The notes below the pieces were generated by a model that did not search any database, was not told where the DNA came from, and worked only from the letters and a program-made list of their open reading frames with translations. A DNA stretch of 64,000 nt, taken from contig NZ_MUNM01000044.1 of the NCBI RefSeq assembly GCF_002286815.1, positions 87,141 to 151,140 of the forward strand, written 5' to 3'. Each line of letters starts with the position of its first letter. The stretch's first letter is position 1. Below, piece by piece: positions 55,791-64,000 of this stretch. This DNA is from Pseudomonas sp. PICF141 (GTDB lineage: Bacteria; Pseudomonadota; Gammaproteobacteria; Pseudomonadales; Pseudomonadaceae). A program made the translations under genes and the position numbers.

Positions 55791-56885
55791 CTACGGCTTA
55801 TGCGCCCGGGACAGGAATTCATGTGACTGCATTTCCAGCAAACGGCTAAGCGTGCGCTGGAACTCGAAGTTCAGGCGACCGCCGGTGTAGAGGTCTTTGA
55901 GCTCGACTTCGGCGGAAATGATCAGCTTCACGTTACGATCGTAAAACTCATCGACCATGTTGATGAAGCGTCGGGCGATGTCGTCGGTGGTGACGCTCAT
56001 CTGTTCGACATTGCTGAGCAACACGGCGTGGAAGATTTTACCCAGTTCGATGTAATCGTTCTGGCTGCGCGGGCCGTCGCAGAGTTCGCGGAAGTCGAAC
56101 CAGGCCACGTCATCGCAGGTACGCACGGCGCGGATTTCACGGTTCTCGATCACCAGCACGTCGTTCTCGATGGCTGCCGTGCATTCCGGCGTCAAGGCAC
56201 GGAAGCTCTTGCGCAGGCTTTCCTGGGCGGCCTCGTCCAGCGGGAAGTGGAACAGTTCCGCTTGCTCAAGGTGACGCAGACGGTAATCGACGCCGCTGTC
56301 GACGTTGACGATCTCGGTGTTCTGCTTGATCAGCGCAATGGCCGGCAGGAAGCGCGCACGTTGCAGGCCGTCCTTGTACAGGCCGTCGGGCACGATGTTC
56401 GAGGTCGCGACCAGGGTCACGCCGTTCTTGAACAGCTCTTCCATCAATGTGCCAAGGATCATTGCATCGGTGATGTCAGAAACGAAAAACTCATCGAAAC
56501 AGATCACTCGCGACTCGTTGGAGAAGCGCTTGGCGATGATGGTCAGCGGGTTTTTCTCGCCACCCAGAGTCTTCATCTCTTCATGCACGCGCTTCATGAA
56601 GCGGTGGAAGTGAGTACGGGTCTTTTCCTTGAATGGCAGCGCTTCGAAGAAAGTATCGACCAGATAAGTCTTGCCGCGACCAACGCCGCCCCAGAAATAC
56701 AGGCCTTTGACCGGCCCCTGGTCTTTCTTGCCAAACAGTTTACCGAGCATGCCCGGTTTGTTCTGCGAGGCCGCGACCAGATCGTCGTACAGGCGCTGCA
56801 AATGGCGCACGGCAGTTTCCTGCGCGGCGTCATGGAAGAATTCCGGGCGTTTCAGATCAGCTTGATATCGTTCTAGGGGCGTCAT
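55791..56885 (-). CDS. zapE: Cell division ATPase ZapE
   Basis: AAA-type ATPase that affects Z-ring stability. 364 aa, family length. N-terminal TPLERYQADLKRPEFFHDAA, Walker A GGVGRGKTYLVD near 86-97, Walker B VICFDEFFVSDITDA. Formerly yhcM. The ATG at 56885 is the only sensible start. Confidence 0.94.
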   Translation of the reverse strand: MTPLERYQADLKRPEFFHDAAQETAVRHLQRLYDDLVAASQNKPGMLGKLFGKKDQGPVKGLYFWGGVGRGKTYLVDTFFEALPFKEKTRTHFHRFMKRVHEEMKTLGGEKNPLTIIAKRFSNESRVICFDEFFVSDITDAMILGTLMEELFKNGVTLVATSNIVPDGLYKDGLQRARFLPAIALIKQNTEIVNVDSGVDYRLRHLEQAELFHFPLDEAAQESLRKSFRALTPECTAAIENDVLVIENREIRAVRTCDDVAWFDFRELCDGPRSQNDYIELGKIFHAVLLSNVEQMSVTTDDIARRFINMVDEFYDRNVKLIISAEVELKDLYTGGRLNFEFQRTLSRLLEMQSHEFLSRAHKP

Positions 56886-56903
56886 AATTCGTTAGCAAGG
56901 CAA

Positions 56904-56936
56904 CAAAAACGGGCCGTCACTGTAGCGACGGCCCGT
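56904..56936 (-). terminator. Rho-independent terminator of trpS
   Basis: On the minus strand ACGGGCCGTC, loop, GACGGCCCGT then TTTTG. A 10-bp perfect stem 40 bp after the trpS stop, just before zapE. Confidence 0.8.
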
Positions 56937-56975
56937 GGGAATGGCAATCGGCCCTTGGTCGGACCGAGCCGTTGA

Positions 56976-58331
56976 TTATTCCTGAACCGGTGTCAGGGCA
57001 ACGCGCAAAGCACCGATGGCAGCATCACGAGCAGCGCTGTTGGCAAAGGCCGGGCTGTCGGCAACGCGCTCGCCTTCCAGCCAGACACTGAAGCTCAGGT
57101 CTTCACTGCGCACATCCAAGGCTTGACCGGATTGCAGTTGCTTGGTCACTTGCCCTGCGGTTTTACCATCGGCGAAGTTGCGCGACAGCAACAACTGCTC
57201 GCCATCGGCCGCCAGCAAACGGAAGCGGAAACTGCCGTCGTCTTCACGGAAGCTGACGAAGCGCGCGGCTTTTGCGGCTTTCTTCTTCGTGGTCGCTGCG
57301 ACTTGGGTCTGAGCGACGAAAGAACGCAGGCCGACCGCCTCGCGCAATTCGTGGAGGAACGGCGTCGCCACCGAGCGGGCCTTTTTGGCGCCAAGCTGCA
57401 GCATGTCTTCCAGATCCGCCGGGCGTTCGATCAGTTGATGATAACGCTCGCGGGATTCACCCAATTCGCTGTCGAGCAACTGGAACAGACGATTTTTCGC
57501 CTCGCCCCAACCCAGGCCCTGGAGCAATTCGCTGCGGAATTCGTCGGATTGTGCCGGCGTAGCGAAGGCCTGGAACAAGGTGAACAGGTGCGAATTGTCC
57601 GGATCCTTGGCTTCGCCCGGGGCACGGGAGTCGGTGACGATCCGCGAAATCGCGTCTTTCATCTCTTTGGCGCTGCTGAACAACGGAATGGTGTTGTCGT
57701 AGCTCTTCGACATCTTGCGACCGTCGAGGCCCGGCAAGGTCGCGACGCTTTCCTCGATCAGCGCTTCGGGCATGGTGAAGAATTCTTTACCTTGGCCGAA
57801 CAAGTGATTGAAGCGCTGGCCGATGTCCCGAGCCATTTCCACGTGCTGGATCTGGTCACGACCGACCGGCACCTTGTGGGCGTTGAACATCAGAATGTCT
57901 GCTGCCATCAACACCGGGTAGCTGTACAAGCCCATGGTGATGCCGGCGTCCGGGTCTTCGCCGGTTTCGATGTTCTTGTCCACCGAGGCCTTGTAGGCGT
58001 GCGCACGGTTGAGCAGGCCCTTGGCGGCCACGCAGGTCAGCAACCAGGTCAGCTCAGGGATTTCCGGGATGTCGGACTGGCGATAGAAGGTCACACGGTC
58101 CACGTCCAGGCCACCGGCCAGCCAGGTCGCGGCAATTTCCAGACGCGAGCGCTGGATGCGCAGCGGGTCATCGCATTTGATCAGGGCGTGGTAGTCGGCC
58201 AGGAAGTAGAACGAATCGGCATTGCTGTCATGGCTGGCGATGATCGCCGGACGGATAGCGCCGGCGTAGTTGCCCAGGTGCGGCGTGCCGGTGGTGGTGA
58301 TGCCGGTGAGGATACGGGTACGAGTCGTCAT
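56976..58331 (-). CDS. trpS: Tryptophan--tRNA ligase, long form
   Basis: Charges tRNA-Trp. 451 aa from the ATG at 58331, about 115 residues longer than E. coli TrpS. Class I signatures: TGTPHLGNYAGAI (HIGH-like, about 14-26) and GRKMSKSYDN (KMSKS, about 205). After the catalytic and anticodon parts (to about 335) a Lys/Ala-rich linker (TKKKAAKAA) leads to a C-terminal domain of about 90 residues. It resembles a DUF1508/YegP-like fold (SFRFRLLAADGEQLLLSRNF, then a second similar strand set). This long form is usual for pseudomonads as I recall. Confidence 0.93.
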   Translation of the reverse strand: MTTRTRILTGITTTGTPHLGNYAGAIRPAIIASHDSNADSFYFLADYHALIKCDDPLRIQRSRLEIAATWLAGGLDVDRVTFYRQSDIPEIPELTWLLTCVAAKGLLNRAHAYKASVDKNIETGEDPDAGITMGLYSYPVLMAADILMFNAHKVPVGRDQIQHVEMARDIGQRFNHLFGQGKEFFTMPEALIEESVATLPGLDGRKMSKSYDNTIPLFSSAKEMKDAISRIVTDSRAPGEAKDPDNSHLFTLFQAFATPAQSDEFRSELLQGLGWGEAKNRLFQLLDSELGESRERYHQLIERPADLEDMLQLGAKKARSVATPFLHELREAVGLRSFVAQTQVAATTKKKAAKAARFVSFREDDGSFRFRLLAADGEQLLLSRNFADGKTAGQVTKQLQSGQALDVRSEDLSFSVWLEGERVADSPAFANSAARDAAIGALRVALTPVQE

Positions 58332-58355
58332 GGGTAGTCGCTTGTCAGACTGCAA

Positions 58356-58985
58356 TCAATTCGAAAGACGCGGCAGGATCAGATCCTTGAGATCGGTCAG
58401 CTTGCCATGAAAAAAGTGTCCGCATTCTGCCACTTTCAGCAGCTCATGGGGGCGCTGGAGTGCGTCGGACCAGTCGTAAACGAGCTGCGGGTCGATGACT
58501 TCGTCGGTTTCCGGCTGGATCAGGGTCAATGTACCTTGTTGCGGCAGTTGATCCTGATCGCCCAAGCGCATGACGGCGGGCGCCACCATGAACAAATGCT
58601 CGAGCTGCTCGCCGTTGGCTTCCAGACGTCCGCCGAGACTTGCTGCAACAAATCCGCCAAAGGAAAAACCGAACAGGGTCAAAGGTATTCCAGGATGCCT
58701 GGCCCGCAGCCACTGGGCCGCCGCCTGGGCATCGTCGACTTCACCCGTGCCCATGTCGTGCGAGCCTTCACTGGCGCCGACGCCACGGTAGTTGAAACGC
58801 AAAGTAATCAAGCCGGCGTCGCGCGCGGTGCGCTGCAAGGTCGAGACGACTTTGTTGAGCATGGTGCCGCCCTGCACCGGGTTCGGATGACAGATCAGCG
58901 CCAGGCCGCGCGGCTGTTCAATATCCAGGTAAAGGGCTTCCAGTTGGCCGACCGGGCCATCAATCATTACGGGGGTTTCGCGCAT
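58356..58985 (-). CDS. Alpha/beta hydrolase of the small dienelactone-hydrolase-like type
   Basis: 209 aa from the ATG at 58985. Nucleophile elbow GFSFGG (near 105), His late in GHFFHG, Asp in PETDEVIDP, a full triad. HPNPVQGGTMLNKVV and RFNYRGVGASEG are typical of the YfhR-like hydrolases that sit near trpS/zapE in Pseudomonas. Ribosome sites are weak for both candidate ATGs (58985 and 58967). Substrate unknown. Confidence 0.82.
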   Translation of the reverse strand: MRETPVMIDGPVGQLEALYLDIEQPRGLALICHPNPVQGGTMLNKVVSTLQRTARDAGLITLRFNYRGVGASEGSHDMGTGEVDDAQAAAQWLRARHPGIPLTLFGFSFGGFVAASLGGRLEANGEQLEHLFMVAPAVMRLGDQDQLPQQGTLTLIQPETDEVIDPQLVYDWSDALQRPHELLKVAECGHFFHGKLTDLKDLILPRLSN

Positions 58986-59129
58986 AAGCAAGGAAGGAAC
59001 TCCGTGACCTCGAATCGGGTCGACTCGTCTAGCCAATTGTCTGTGCCAATCTATTGCGAGTGAATCGCGGTATACAGCGCAGGTTCGAGCCGTTAACGTA
59101 AAGCAAAGCCGTTTATAGAGGAAGGACTC

Positions 59130-59564
59130 GTGGAACACTCGCTCTTAGTTTGGTTGTTACCGACTCTTGCCCTGGTTGTGGGTGTCGCCATTGGATTTCT
59201 GATCGCTCGCCTGGTGCCGAATGCCGCGCCTAACCGCACGCAACGTCAGCTGGATGATATTCAGGAACGTTTTGACAATTATCAAAACGAAGTGATCACC
59301 CACTTCAACAGCACTGCAACACTGGTCAAGAAACTGACTCAGAGCTATCAGGAAGTGCAAGATCACCTCGCCGAGGGCGCCAATCGTCTGGCCCTGGACG
59401 AGCAGACTCGCCAACGCTTGCTGGCTGCCCTGCACGCCGACGCGGCGCAGGCTCCACGGGAACGCCTGACGCCACCGCGCGATCAGGAACCGCCTCGCGA
59501 CTACGCCCCCAAAGCCCCGAACGCGCCGGGCATGCTCGATGAGCATTACGGCCTGAAGAAGTAA
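59130..59564 (+). CDS. zapG: ZapG (YhcB, DUF1043) envelope/division protein
   Basis: 144 aa with a GTG start at 59130 and a strong ribosome site (GAGGAAGGA). One N-terminal membrane segment (LVWLLPTLALVVGVAIGFLI), then a coiled coil at about 40-105 and a disordered Pro/Arg-rich tail. The family links cell growth and division in gamma-proteobacteria. Its place next to zapE/rplM-rpsI region fits the usual neighbourhood. Confidence 0.9.
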   Translation: MEHSLLVWLLPTLALVVGVAIGFLIARLVPNAAPNRTQRQLDDIQERFDNYQNEVITHFNSTATLVKKLTQSYQEVQDHLAEGANRLALDEQTRQRLLAALHADAAQAPRERLTPPRDQEPPRDYAPKAPNAPGMLDEHYGLKK

Positions 59565-59583
59565 TCAGGTTTCGCGTGACATG

Positions 59584-59623
59584 AAAAAGCCCTCGGATGA
59601 ATGATCGTCCGGGGGCTTTTTTG
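59584..59623 (+). terminator. Rho-independent terminator of zapG
   Basis: AAAGCCCTCGGA, loop TGAATGA, then TCGTCCGGGGGCTTTTTT. Stem with one or two mismatches, six T, 20 bp after the stop. Confidence 0.82.
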
Positions 59624-59653
59624 TTGCTGATCCGATATCTCTGGTGCCTGTCA

Positions 59654-59756
59654 GGGCCTCTTCGCGGGCAAGCCCGCTCCCACAGTGTTCTTCGTCGATC
59701 ACAAGATAGGGGTCAAACACAAATCCTGTGGGAGCGGGCTTGCCCGCGAAGAGGCC
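59654..59756. repeat. REP doublet with long perfect arms
   Basis: GGGCCTCTTCGCGGGCAAGC (59654 on) is mirrored to about 59756 (GCTTGCCCGCGAAGAGGCC). Arms of about 30 bp, one of the best preserved pairs in the window. Confidence 0.92.
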
Positions 59757-59772
59757 TGAGCAGGTGACACAG

Positions 59773-59813
59773 AAAAGCCCGCCCGATCTGCTGAAGATCG
59801 GGCGGGCTTTTTA
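59773..59813. terminator. Terminator of the OmpA-family gene (bidirectional form)
   Basis: AAAAGCCCGCCCGATCT, loop GCTGA, then AGATCGGGCGGGCTTTTT. A perfect 13-bp GC-rich stem flanked by A- and T-runs, 24 bp after the stop at 59837. Confidence 0.88.
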
Positions 59814-59836
59814 CGCCTGGGGTTCAATCAGACGCT

Positions 59837-60559
59837 TTAAGGATACTGCTGCACTTGACCCTGCTGCTGATATTCCTGACCCGGAATCGGCTTCAGGTTG
59901 ACCTCGACACGACGGTTCTGCGCCCGGCCATTGACGTCACTGTTGCTGGCTATCGGGTTATCCGGCCCGGCACCGCGTGCTGTCAGGTTGGCGCCGCTGA
60001 CACCTTGGGAAGTCAGGTAAGTCGCCACACTCTGGGCACGACGCTGGGACAGGTCCATGTTGTGCTGACGGCTGCCGGTGCTGTCGGTGTAGCCGACGAT
60101 CTCGATCTGGTTCTGGTTGAACTCCTTGAGCGAACTCGCCAGGTTGTTCAACGGCTGATAGAAGCCCGACGCGATGTTCGCCGAATCGGTGGCGAAGGTG
60201 ATGTTGCCCGGCATGATCAGCTTGATCTGATCGCCCTGACGCTGCACTTCAACCCCAGTGTTGGCCATGCTGGCCCGCAATTTTTTCTCCTGCTGGTCGG
60301 CGTAGTAACCGTAACCGGCGGCGGAAGCACCCACCACGGCAGCGCCAATCAGCGCGCCTTTGCCACGGTTATCGTGATTGATGGCAGCACCGGCCAGAGC
60401 ACCGGCCAAGGCGCCGAGGCCACCGTATTTGGCGGTTTTGCTCATGCCCGTAGAGCTGCCATCAGCTGGACCCTGGTTGTCATAAGGGGTCTGCGATGCG
60501 CAACCGGACAACAAAGCCACAGCAGTAGCGACAATAATCAAACGACGCGAGGTGAACAT
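59837..60559 (-). CDS. OmpA-family lipoprotein with glycine-zipper region (YiaD-like)
   Basis: 240 aa. Lipoprotein signal (LLSGC, Cys20), a Gly/Ala-rich hydrophobic glycine-zipper stretch at about 46-85 (GGLGALAGALAGAAINHDNR), and an OmpA peptidoglycan-binding domain at about 115-225 (GYTDSTGSRQHNMDLSQRRA; the Asp and Arg that hold diaminopimelate are present). Tail rich in Gln. Likely anchors the outer membrane to the wall. ATG at 60559 with GGAG upstream. Confidence 0.9.
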   Translation of the reverse strand: MFTSRRLIIVATAVALLSGCASQTPYDNQGPADGSSTGMSKTAKYGGLGALAGALAGAAINHDNRGKGALIGAAVVGASAAGYGYYADQQEKKLRASMANTGVEVQRQGDQIKLIMPGNITFATDSANIASGFYQPLNNLASSLKEFNQNQIEIVGYTDSTGSRQHNMDLSQRRAQSVATYLTSQGVSGANLTARGAGPDNPIASNSDVNGRAQNRRVEVNLKPIPGQEYQQQGQVQQYP

Positions 60560-60677
60560 GGAGAGCTCCTACTTTTTTTTGCATTCTGGGGTGCAGCGGA
60601 CTTAAGCAATGAACCTTTGCGGGCGTTGGATCATGGCCAACGCCAAAAATTCCGTCGTGCCTTTCATAACTGCACAT

Positions 60678-61322
60678 TCAGGCTCGTACAAAGGGGTTAC
60701 CGCGCATTTCATCACCCAGGCGAGTATCCGGACCATGACCGGTCACCACTGTCGCCTCTTCGTCGAGGGTATACAACCGTTGTTTGATCGAGCGCACAAG
60801 AGTCGCCTGATCGCCGCCCCATAAATCCGTGCGCCCTACCCCGCGCTTGAACAGCGTATCACCGGCAATCAGCAGCTTGGCCTCGGAAAACCAAAAGCTC
60901 ATGGAGCCGGGTGTGTGACCCGGCGTGTGCAACGCCACACCGCACCCGCAAGCCAGCTCTTCATCATCGGCCAACCAACGATCCGGCGAGGGCACGGGGG
61001 TATAAGGCACCCCGAACATCTGGCATTGCATCTCCAGGTTGTCCCAGAGGAATTGATCTTCTTTATGCAAGTGCAGGGTTGCGCCGGTTTTCTCCTTGAG
61101 TTGCCCCGAAGCCAGGAAGTGATCCAGATGCGCGTGGGTGTGAATGATGCTGACCACTTTCAGGCCCAAGGCATCGAGACGCGCGAGGATCAGTTCGTGG
61201 TTGCCGCCCGGATCGACGACGATGGCCTTTTTGGTGATCGGGTCGCCGATGATTGTGCAGTTGCACTGGAGGGGGCCGACGGGGAAGGTTTCGCGGATGA
61301 GCGCTGGGGTCGGAACGTTCAT
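60678..61322 (-). CDS. Metallo-beta-lactamase-fold hydrolase (glyoxalase II-like, YcbL type)
   Basis: 214 aa. Two-metal signature HTHAHLDH near 61-68, downstream metal ligands in HTPGHTPGSMSF and VVTGHGPDT. The short YcbL-type lacks the glutathione-binding C-domain of true glyoxalase II, so the substrate is open. ATG at 61322 with AGGACC upstream. Confidence 0.85.
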   Translation of the reverse strand: MNVPTPALIRETFPVGPLQCNCTIIGDPITKKAIVVDPGGNHELILARLDALGLKVVSIIHTHAHLDHFLASGQLKEKTGATLHLHKEDQFLWDNLEMQCQMFGVPYTPVPSPDRWLADDEELACGCGVALHTPGHTPGSMSFWFSEAKLLIAGDTLFKRGVGRTDLWGGDQATLVRSIKQRLYTLDEEATVVTGHGPDTRLGDEMRGNPFVRA

Positions 61323-61538
61323 GGAAGGTCCTGATTAATCAATTTCGTACAGGATACCAGCGCGCATTCCTCAAGACTTAGTGGCGCACGCCGACACAGG
61401 TTTTGCTGGACAGTTTTTTGACGCCATCAATTAAAAAAATAATGGCCATGTGATATCAATTGACGCTGGCTCTGGTGCAAAATCGCTTTTTGTAGCGGCC
61501 ACATACAGGACGGTCGCGGCTCTCTCAGGATATTTAGA
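61323..61538. other. Intergenic region upstream of the RTX protease
   Basis: About 216 bp, AT-rich in its middle (TTAAAAAAATAATGGCCATG near 61431-61450). It must hold the divergent promoters of the hydrolase and the protease. I see no clear consensus promoter or operator. Confidence 0.4.
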
Positions 61539-64000
61539 ATGTCGTCTCCGCTTGGTTACGTTTTAACAAAATCATCTGTTCTGACCGGTAATCAACAAGT
61601 CGACAGCCTGATCTACGGCACCTCTTGGCTGAGCCCTGACTTTGGCGGCGACCTTTCCGCGACACGGCTGACTTATAGTTTCGTCAACAGCCAGTCGTAT
61701 TTCGCTATCAAATACAGCGACCAAAATGAATTCCTGGATAGTTTCGCCCTGACATCGGCTCAACAAAATGCCGTGACGAATGCGCTTGGCGCCTGGAGCG
61801 CCGTGGCCAACATCAAATTCACTCTGGTGAGTGACAACATCAATACCGTGGGTGATTTGCGATTCGGCGGCTATTGGGGCATGGATGATGGCGTTGCTGC
61901 CTGGGCCTATTTCCCCGATCGGACACCGCTGGCCGGGGATGTCTGGATCGGAACAGCGACGAGCAACGCTGCCCCCGTCAAAGGCACTTATGACTTCATG
62001 ACGTTCGTGCATGAGATCGGTCATGCCCTGGGCCTCAAGCATCCATTCGAGTCGAGCAAATCCAACGGTACGCTGATCTCATCACTGCTCGATGATTCGC
62101 ATTACACGATCATGAGCTACAACAATGCGTACTCCTACCAGCCGACGACGCCGATGCTGCTGGATATTCTCGCTATCCAGAAGATTTACGGCGCCAATAT
62201 GCTTTGGCAAACCGGTAACAACGTCTATCGCTGGGCAGCGGATCAATCAGTGTTCGAAACCATCTGGGATGCCGGCGGCAACGATACGATCGATGCCAGT
62301 AATCAACTGGCGTCCGTCAGACTGAACCTGAATGAGGGCGAGTTCAGCAACATCGGCAAGGCATTCGTCGACATTGCGAATCTGGAACTGATCAATGACG
62401 GGCTGGCGATTGCCTTTGGTGCCAAGATCGAAAATGCCACCGGTTCAGCCTTTGACGATGAACTGATCGGTAATGCGCTGGGTAACGTTCTCGATGGCGG
62501 TGCCGGCCAAGACATCATGATTGGTGGTGCAGGCAACGACATTTACGTTGTGGATAACGTGGGTGACCTGGTGATGGAAACCAGCACCTTGCTGACCGAG
62601 ATCGACACGGTCATGTCGTCTATCAGCTACTCCCTGGGCAATAACCTGGAGAACCTGAGCCTCACTGGCGGCGACCACCTCGACGCCACCGGCAACGCGC
62701 TGGGCAATCGCTTGATCGGCAACAGCGGCGATAACATTCTTGACGGCGGAATTGGTGCCGATGTGATGATCGGCGGCAGCGGCAATGACACCTACATTGT
62801 TGATAACCTCAAGGACCTGGTTACCGAGAACAGCATCCTCACCTCCGAAATCGACACCGTACGCGCCTCGGTCAGTTGGACCCTCGGTACCAACCTGGAA
62901 AACCTCACCTTGACCGGCGGTGACAATACCAACGGTGTCGGCAATGCCCTGAACAACGTACTGACCGGCAACGTCGGCAACAATATCCTCAACGGCTTGG
63001 CTGGCCTGGACACGTTGAGCGGCGGCGCCGGCGACGACATTTACGTCCTTGACCAGGCCGGTGAGCTGGCACTGCTGCAGGATGGCGTTGATCAGGGCAA
63101 TGATCTGCTGTACATCAACTACGCATCGACCCTGGCCGCCAACACTGTCGATCTCAGTCAAAGCAACTTGCAAAACGTCGAGGATGTCATCGTCACCGGG
63201 CTCGGTGAATTCACCGTAGTCGGCAACGACCTGAACAACATCCTGATCGGCAACAATTATAACAACACCCTGCTGGGCGGGGCCGGCAACGACTGGCTGG
63301 ATGGCTGGGCCGGCTCTGACAAGCTCATTGGCGGCAGCGGCGATGACACCTACGCCATTTACAACAATGGAGTGCATGTCACCGAACTGGCCGACGAAGG
63401 CCACGACCTGATCAGGACGGCGGTGAGCTACTACTTGGAAGACAACGTCGAGGATGGCTTGCTGCTCGGTTCTGCAGCGCTGAGCCTCACCGGTAATGAA
63501 CTGGACAACAGCCTCACCGGCAACGCCGCCGCCAATGTACTCGATGGCTGGGACGGAGCCGACACCCTCGAAGGCGGTGCCGGCAACGACACCTACGTCG
63601 TCGACAATGTCGGCGATACGGTAATCGAACGAGGCACTTCGCTGGCCGAGATCGACACGGTGCTGTCGTCGATCAGCTACACCCTGGGCAGCAACCTCGA
63701 GAACTTGACCCTTATCGACTTCGACGACGTAAATGCTACCGGTAATGCGCTGAATAACCGCCTCGTAGGTAACCGCGGCGACAACATCCTCGACGGAGGC
63801 CTTGGCGCCGACGTGATGACTGACGCCAGCGGCAGCGACACCTACATTGTCGACAACGTCAAGGACATGGTCGTCGAGACAGGTATCTGGACGTGGGATA
63901 CCGACACCGTGCGTTCCTCGGTCAGCTGGACCCTGGGCGCCAACCTGGAAAACCTCACCCTCACCGGCAGCAACAACCTCAACGGCGTCGGCAACACCCA
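61539..64000 (+). CDS. Serralysin-like (M10) metalloprotease with extended RTX repeats (partial, runs off the right edge)
   Basis: Secreted zinc protease linked to an unusually long calcium-binding repeat region; at least 820 codons. The ATG at 61539 has AGGA upstream and no Sec signal, as expected for type I secretion. Zinc site HEIGHALGLKH at 158-168 is the complete HExxHxxGxxH motif, and the Met-turn MSY is at 192-194. From about residue 300 come RTX nonapeptide clusters (LDGGAGQDIMIGGAGND and others) within a longer repeat of about 83 residues containing EIDTV, SWTLG/SYSLG, NLENLTLTG and GNALNN. No propeptide is seen. Type I secretion genes are not in the window. No stop codon before the edge. 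Confidence 0.88.
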   Translation, partial: MSSPLGYVLTKSSVLTGNQQVDSLIYGTSWLSPDFGGDLSATRLTYSFVNSQSYFAIKYSDQNEFLDSFALTSAQQNAVTNALGAWSAVANIKFTLVSDNINTVGDLRFGGYWGMDDGVAAWAYFPDRTPLAGDVWIGTATSNAAPVKGTYDFMTFVHEIGHALGLKHPFESSKSNGTLISSLLDDSHYTIMSYNNAYSYQPTTPMLLDILAIQKIYGANMLWQTGNNVYRWAADQSVFETIWDAGGNDTIDASNQLASVRLNLNEGEFSNIGKAFVDIANLELINDGLAIAFGAKIENATGSAFDDELIGNALGNVLDGGAGQDIMIGGAGNDIYVVDNVGDLVMETSTLLTEIDTVMSSISYSLGNNLENLSLTGGDHLDATGNALGNRLIGNSGDNILDGGIGADVMIGGSGNDTYIVDNLKDLVTENSILTSEIDTVRASVSWTLGTNLENLTLTGGDNTNGVGNALNNVLTGNVGNNILNGLAGLDTLSGGAGDDIYVLDQAGELALLQDGVDQGNDLLYINYASTLAANTVDLSQSNLQNVEDVIVTGLGEFTVVGNDLNNILIGNNYNNTLLGGAGNDWLDGWAGSDKLIGGSGDDTYAIYNNGVHVTELADEGHDLIRTAVSYYLEDNVEDGLLLGSAALSLTGNELDNSLTGNAAANVLDGWDGADTLEGGAGNDTYVVDNVGDTVIERGTSLAEIDTVLSSISYTLGSNLENLTLIDFDDVNATGNALNNRLVGNRGDNILDGGLGADVMTDASGSDTYIVDNVKDMVVETGIWTWDTDTVRSSVSWTLGANLENLTLTGSNNLNGVGNT
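62480..64000 (+). repeat. Tandem RTX repeats of about 83 codons (249 bp)
   Basis: Successive units share the order: Gly-rich calcium nonapeptides, DTYIVDN, (E)xxxxxTEIDTV, S(I/V)S(Y/W)(S/T)LG, NLENL(S/T)LTG, ATGNALGN or GVGNALNN. The first clear pair is about 62578-62826 and 62827-63000, and closely similar units return at about 63590-63970. Middle units (63040-63470) are more diverged. Confidence 0.8.

Noticed and set aside
62445..63404. 319-codon minus-strand frame over the RTX repeats
   Set aside because: Its own repeats mirror the RTX repeats of the plus-strand protease; the plus frame has a zinc site and calcium motifs.

Overview
The window is a chromosomal segment of a fluorescent-group Pseudomonas. 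Four things point to this. The genes are GC-rich. Many intergenic gaps hold the GTAGGAGCGAGGCTTGCCCGCGAA type of REP hairpin. The esterase at 3306 is almost residue-for-residue what I remember of P. fluorescens EstB. The gene order of two large blocks follows what I recall of P. aeruginosa (aapJ - estB - rhlB - dauBAR, and lpxC to trpS). I found no tRNA, rRNA, CRISPR array, prophage or insertion sequence.

Layout. 1-2836: the start of a general amino-acid ABC transporter operon (aapJ-aapQ-aapM, minus strand, running off the left edge). 2837-3305: a gene-free, hairpin-rich stretch. 3306-5535: esterase EstB and helicase RhlB. 5609-9663: a D-arginine/D-lysine catabolic locus (dauB, dauA, dauR) followed by a convergent periplasmic binding-protein gene; dauB and the binding-protein gene carry nearly the same palindrome over their promoters, which suggests one DauR regulon. 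9716-12669: flavohemoglobin hmp and its divergent sigma-54 activator (norR/fhpR), with two NorR-type sites between them. 12958-17257: CheV, a GNAT acetyltransferase, a small secreted protein, a Cys-cluster protein, an unusual fusion of a periplasmic binding protein to a RidA domain, and a small conserved protein. 17551-23622: an RND efflux pair and a membrane diguanylate cyclase.

23771-41776 is the complete dcw cell-wall/division cluster on the minus strand (mraZ, rsmH, ftsL, ftsI, murE, murF, mraY, murD, ftsW, murG, murC, ddlB, ftsQ, ftsA, ftsZ, lpxC). It has a clear Pmra promoter, a three-repeat MraZ operator and a terminator after lpxC. Next come rnpB (RNase P RNA), rsmI, and the lpoA-yraN-gmhA-dolP operon. 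These are followed by sspA-sspB, the cytochrome bc1 operon petABC, and rplM-rpsI.

52216-61322 holds a Tas-like aldo-keto reductase, a long-chain-type acyl-CoA dehydrogenase divergent from a DJ-1/AraC regulator, zapE, trpS (with a long C-terminal extension), a small alpha/beta hydrolase, zapG, an OmpA-family lipoprotein and a metallo-beta-lactamase-fold hydrolase. The window ends inside a large serralysin-like metalloprotease/RTX protein (61539 to the right edge) built of roughly 83-residue repeats.

Most of the window is conserved core genome. The less ordinary items are the binding-protein/RidA fusion, the shared dau operator, the 27-bp perfect inverted repeat that includes the end of sspB, the structured stretch upstream of aapJ, and the oversized protease.
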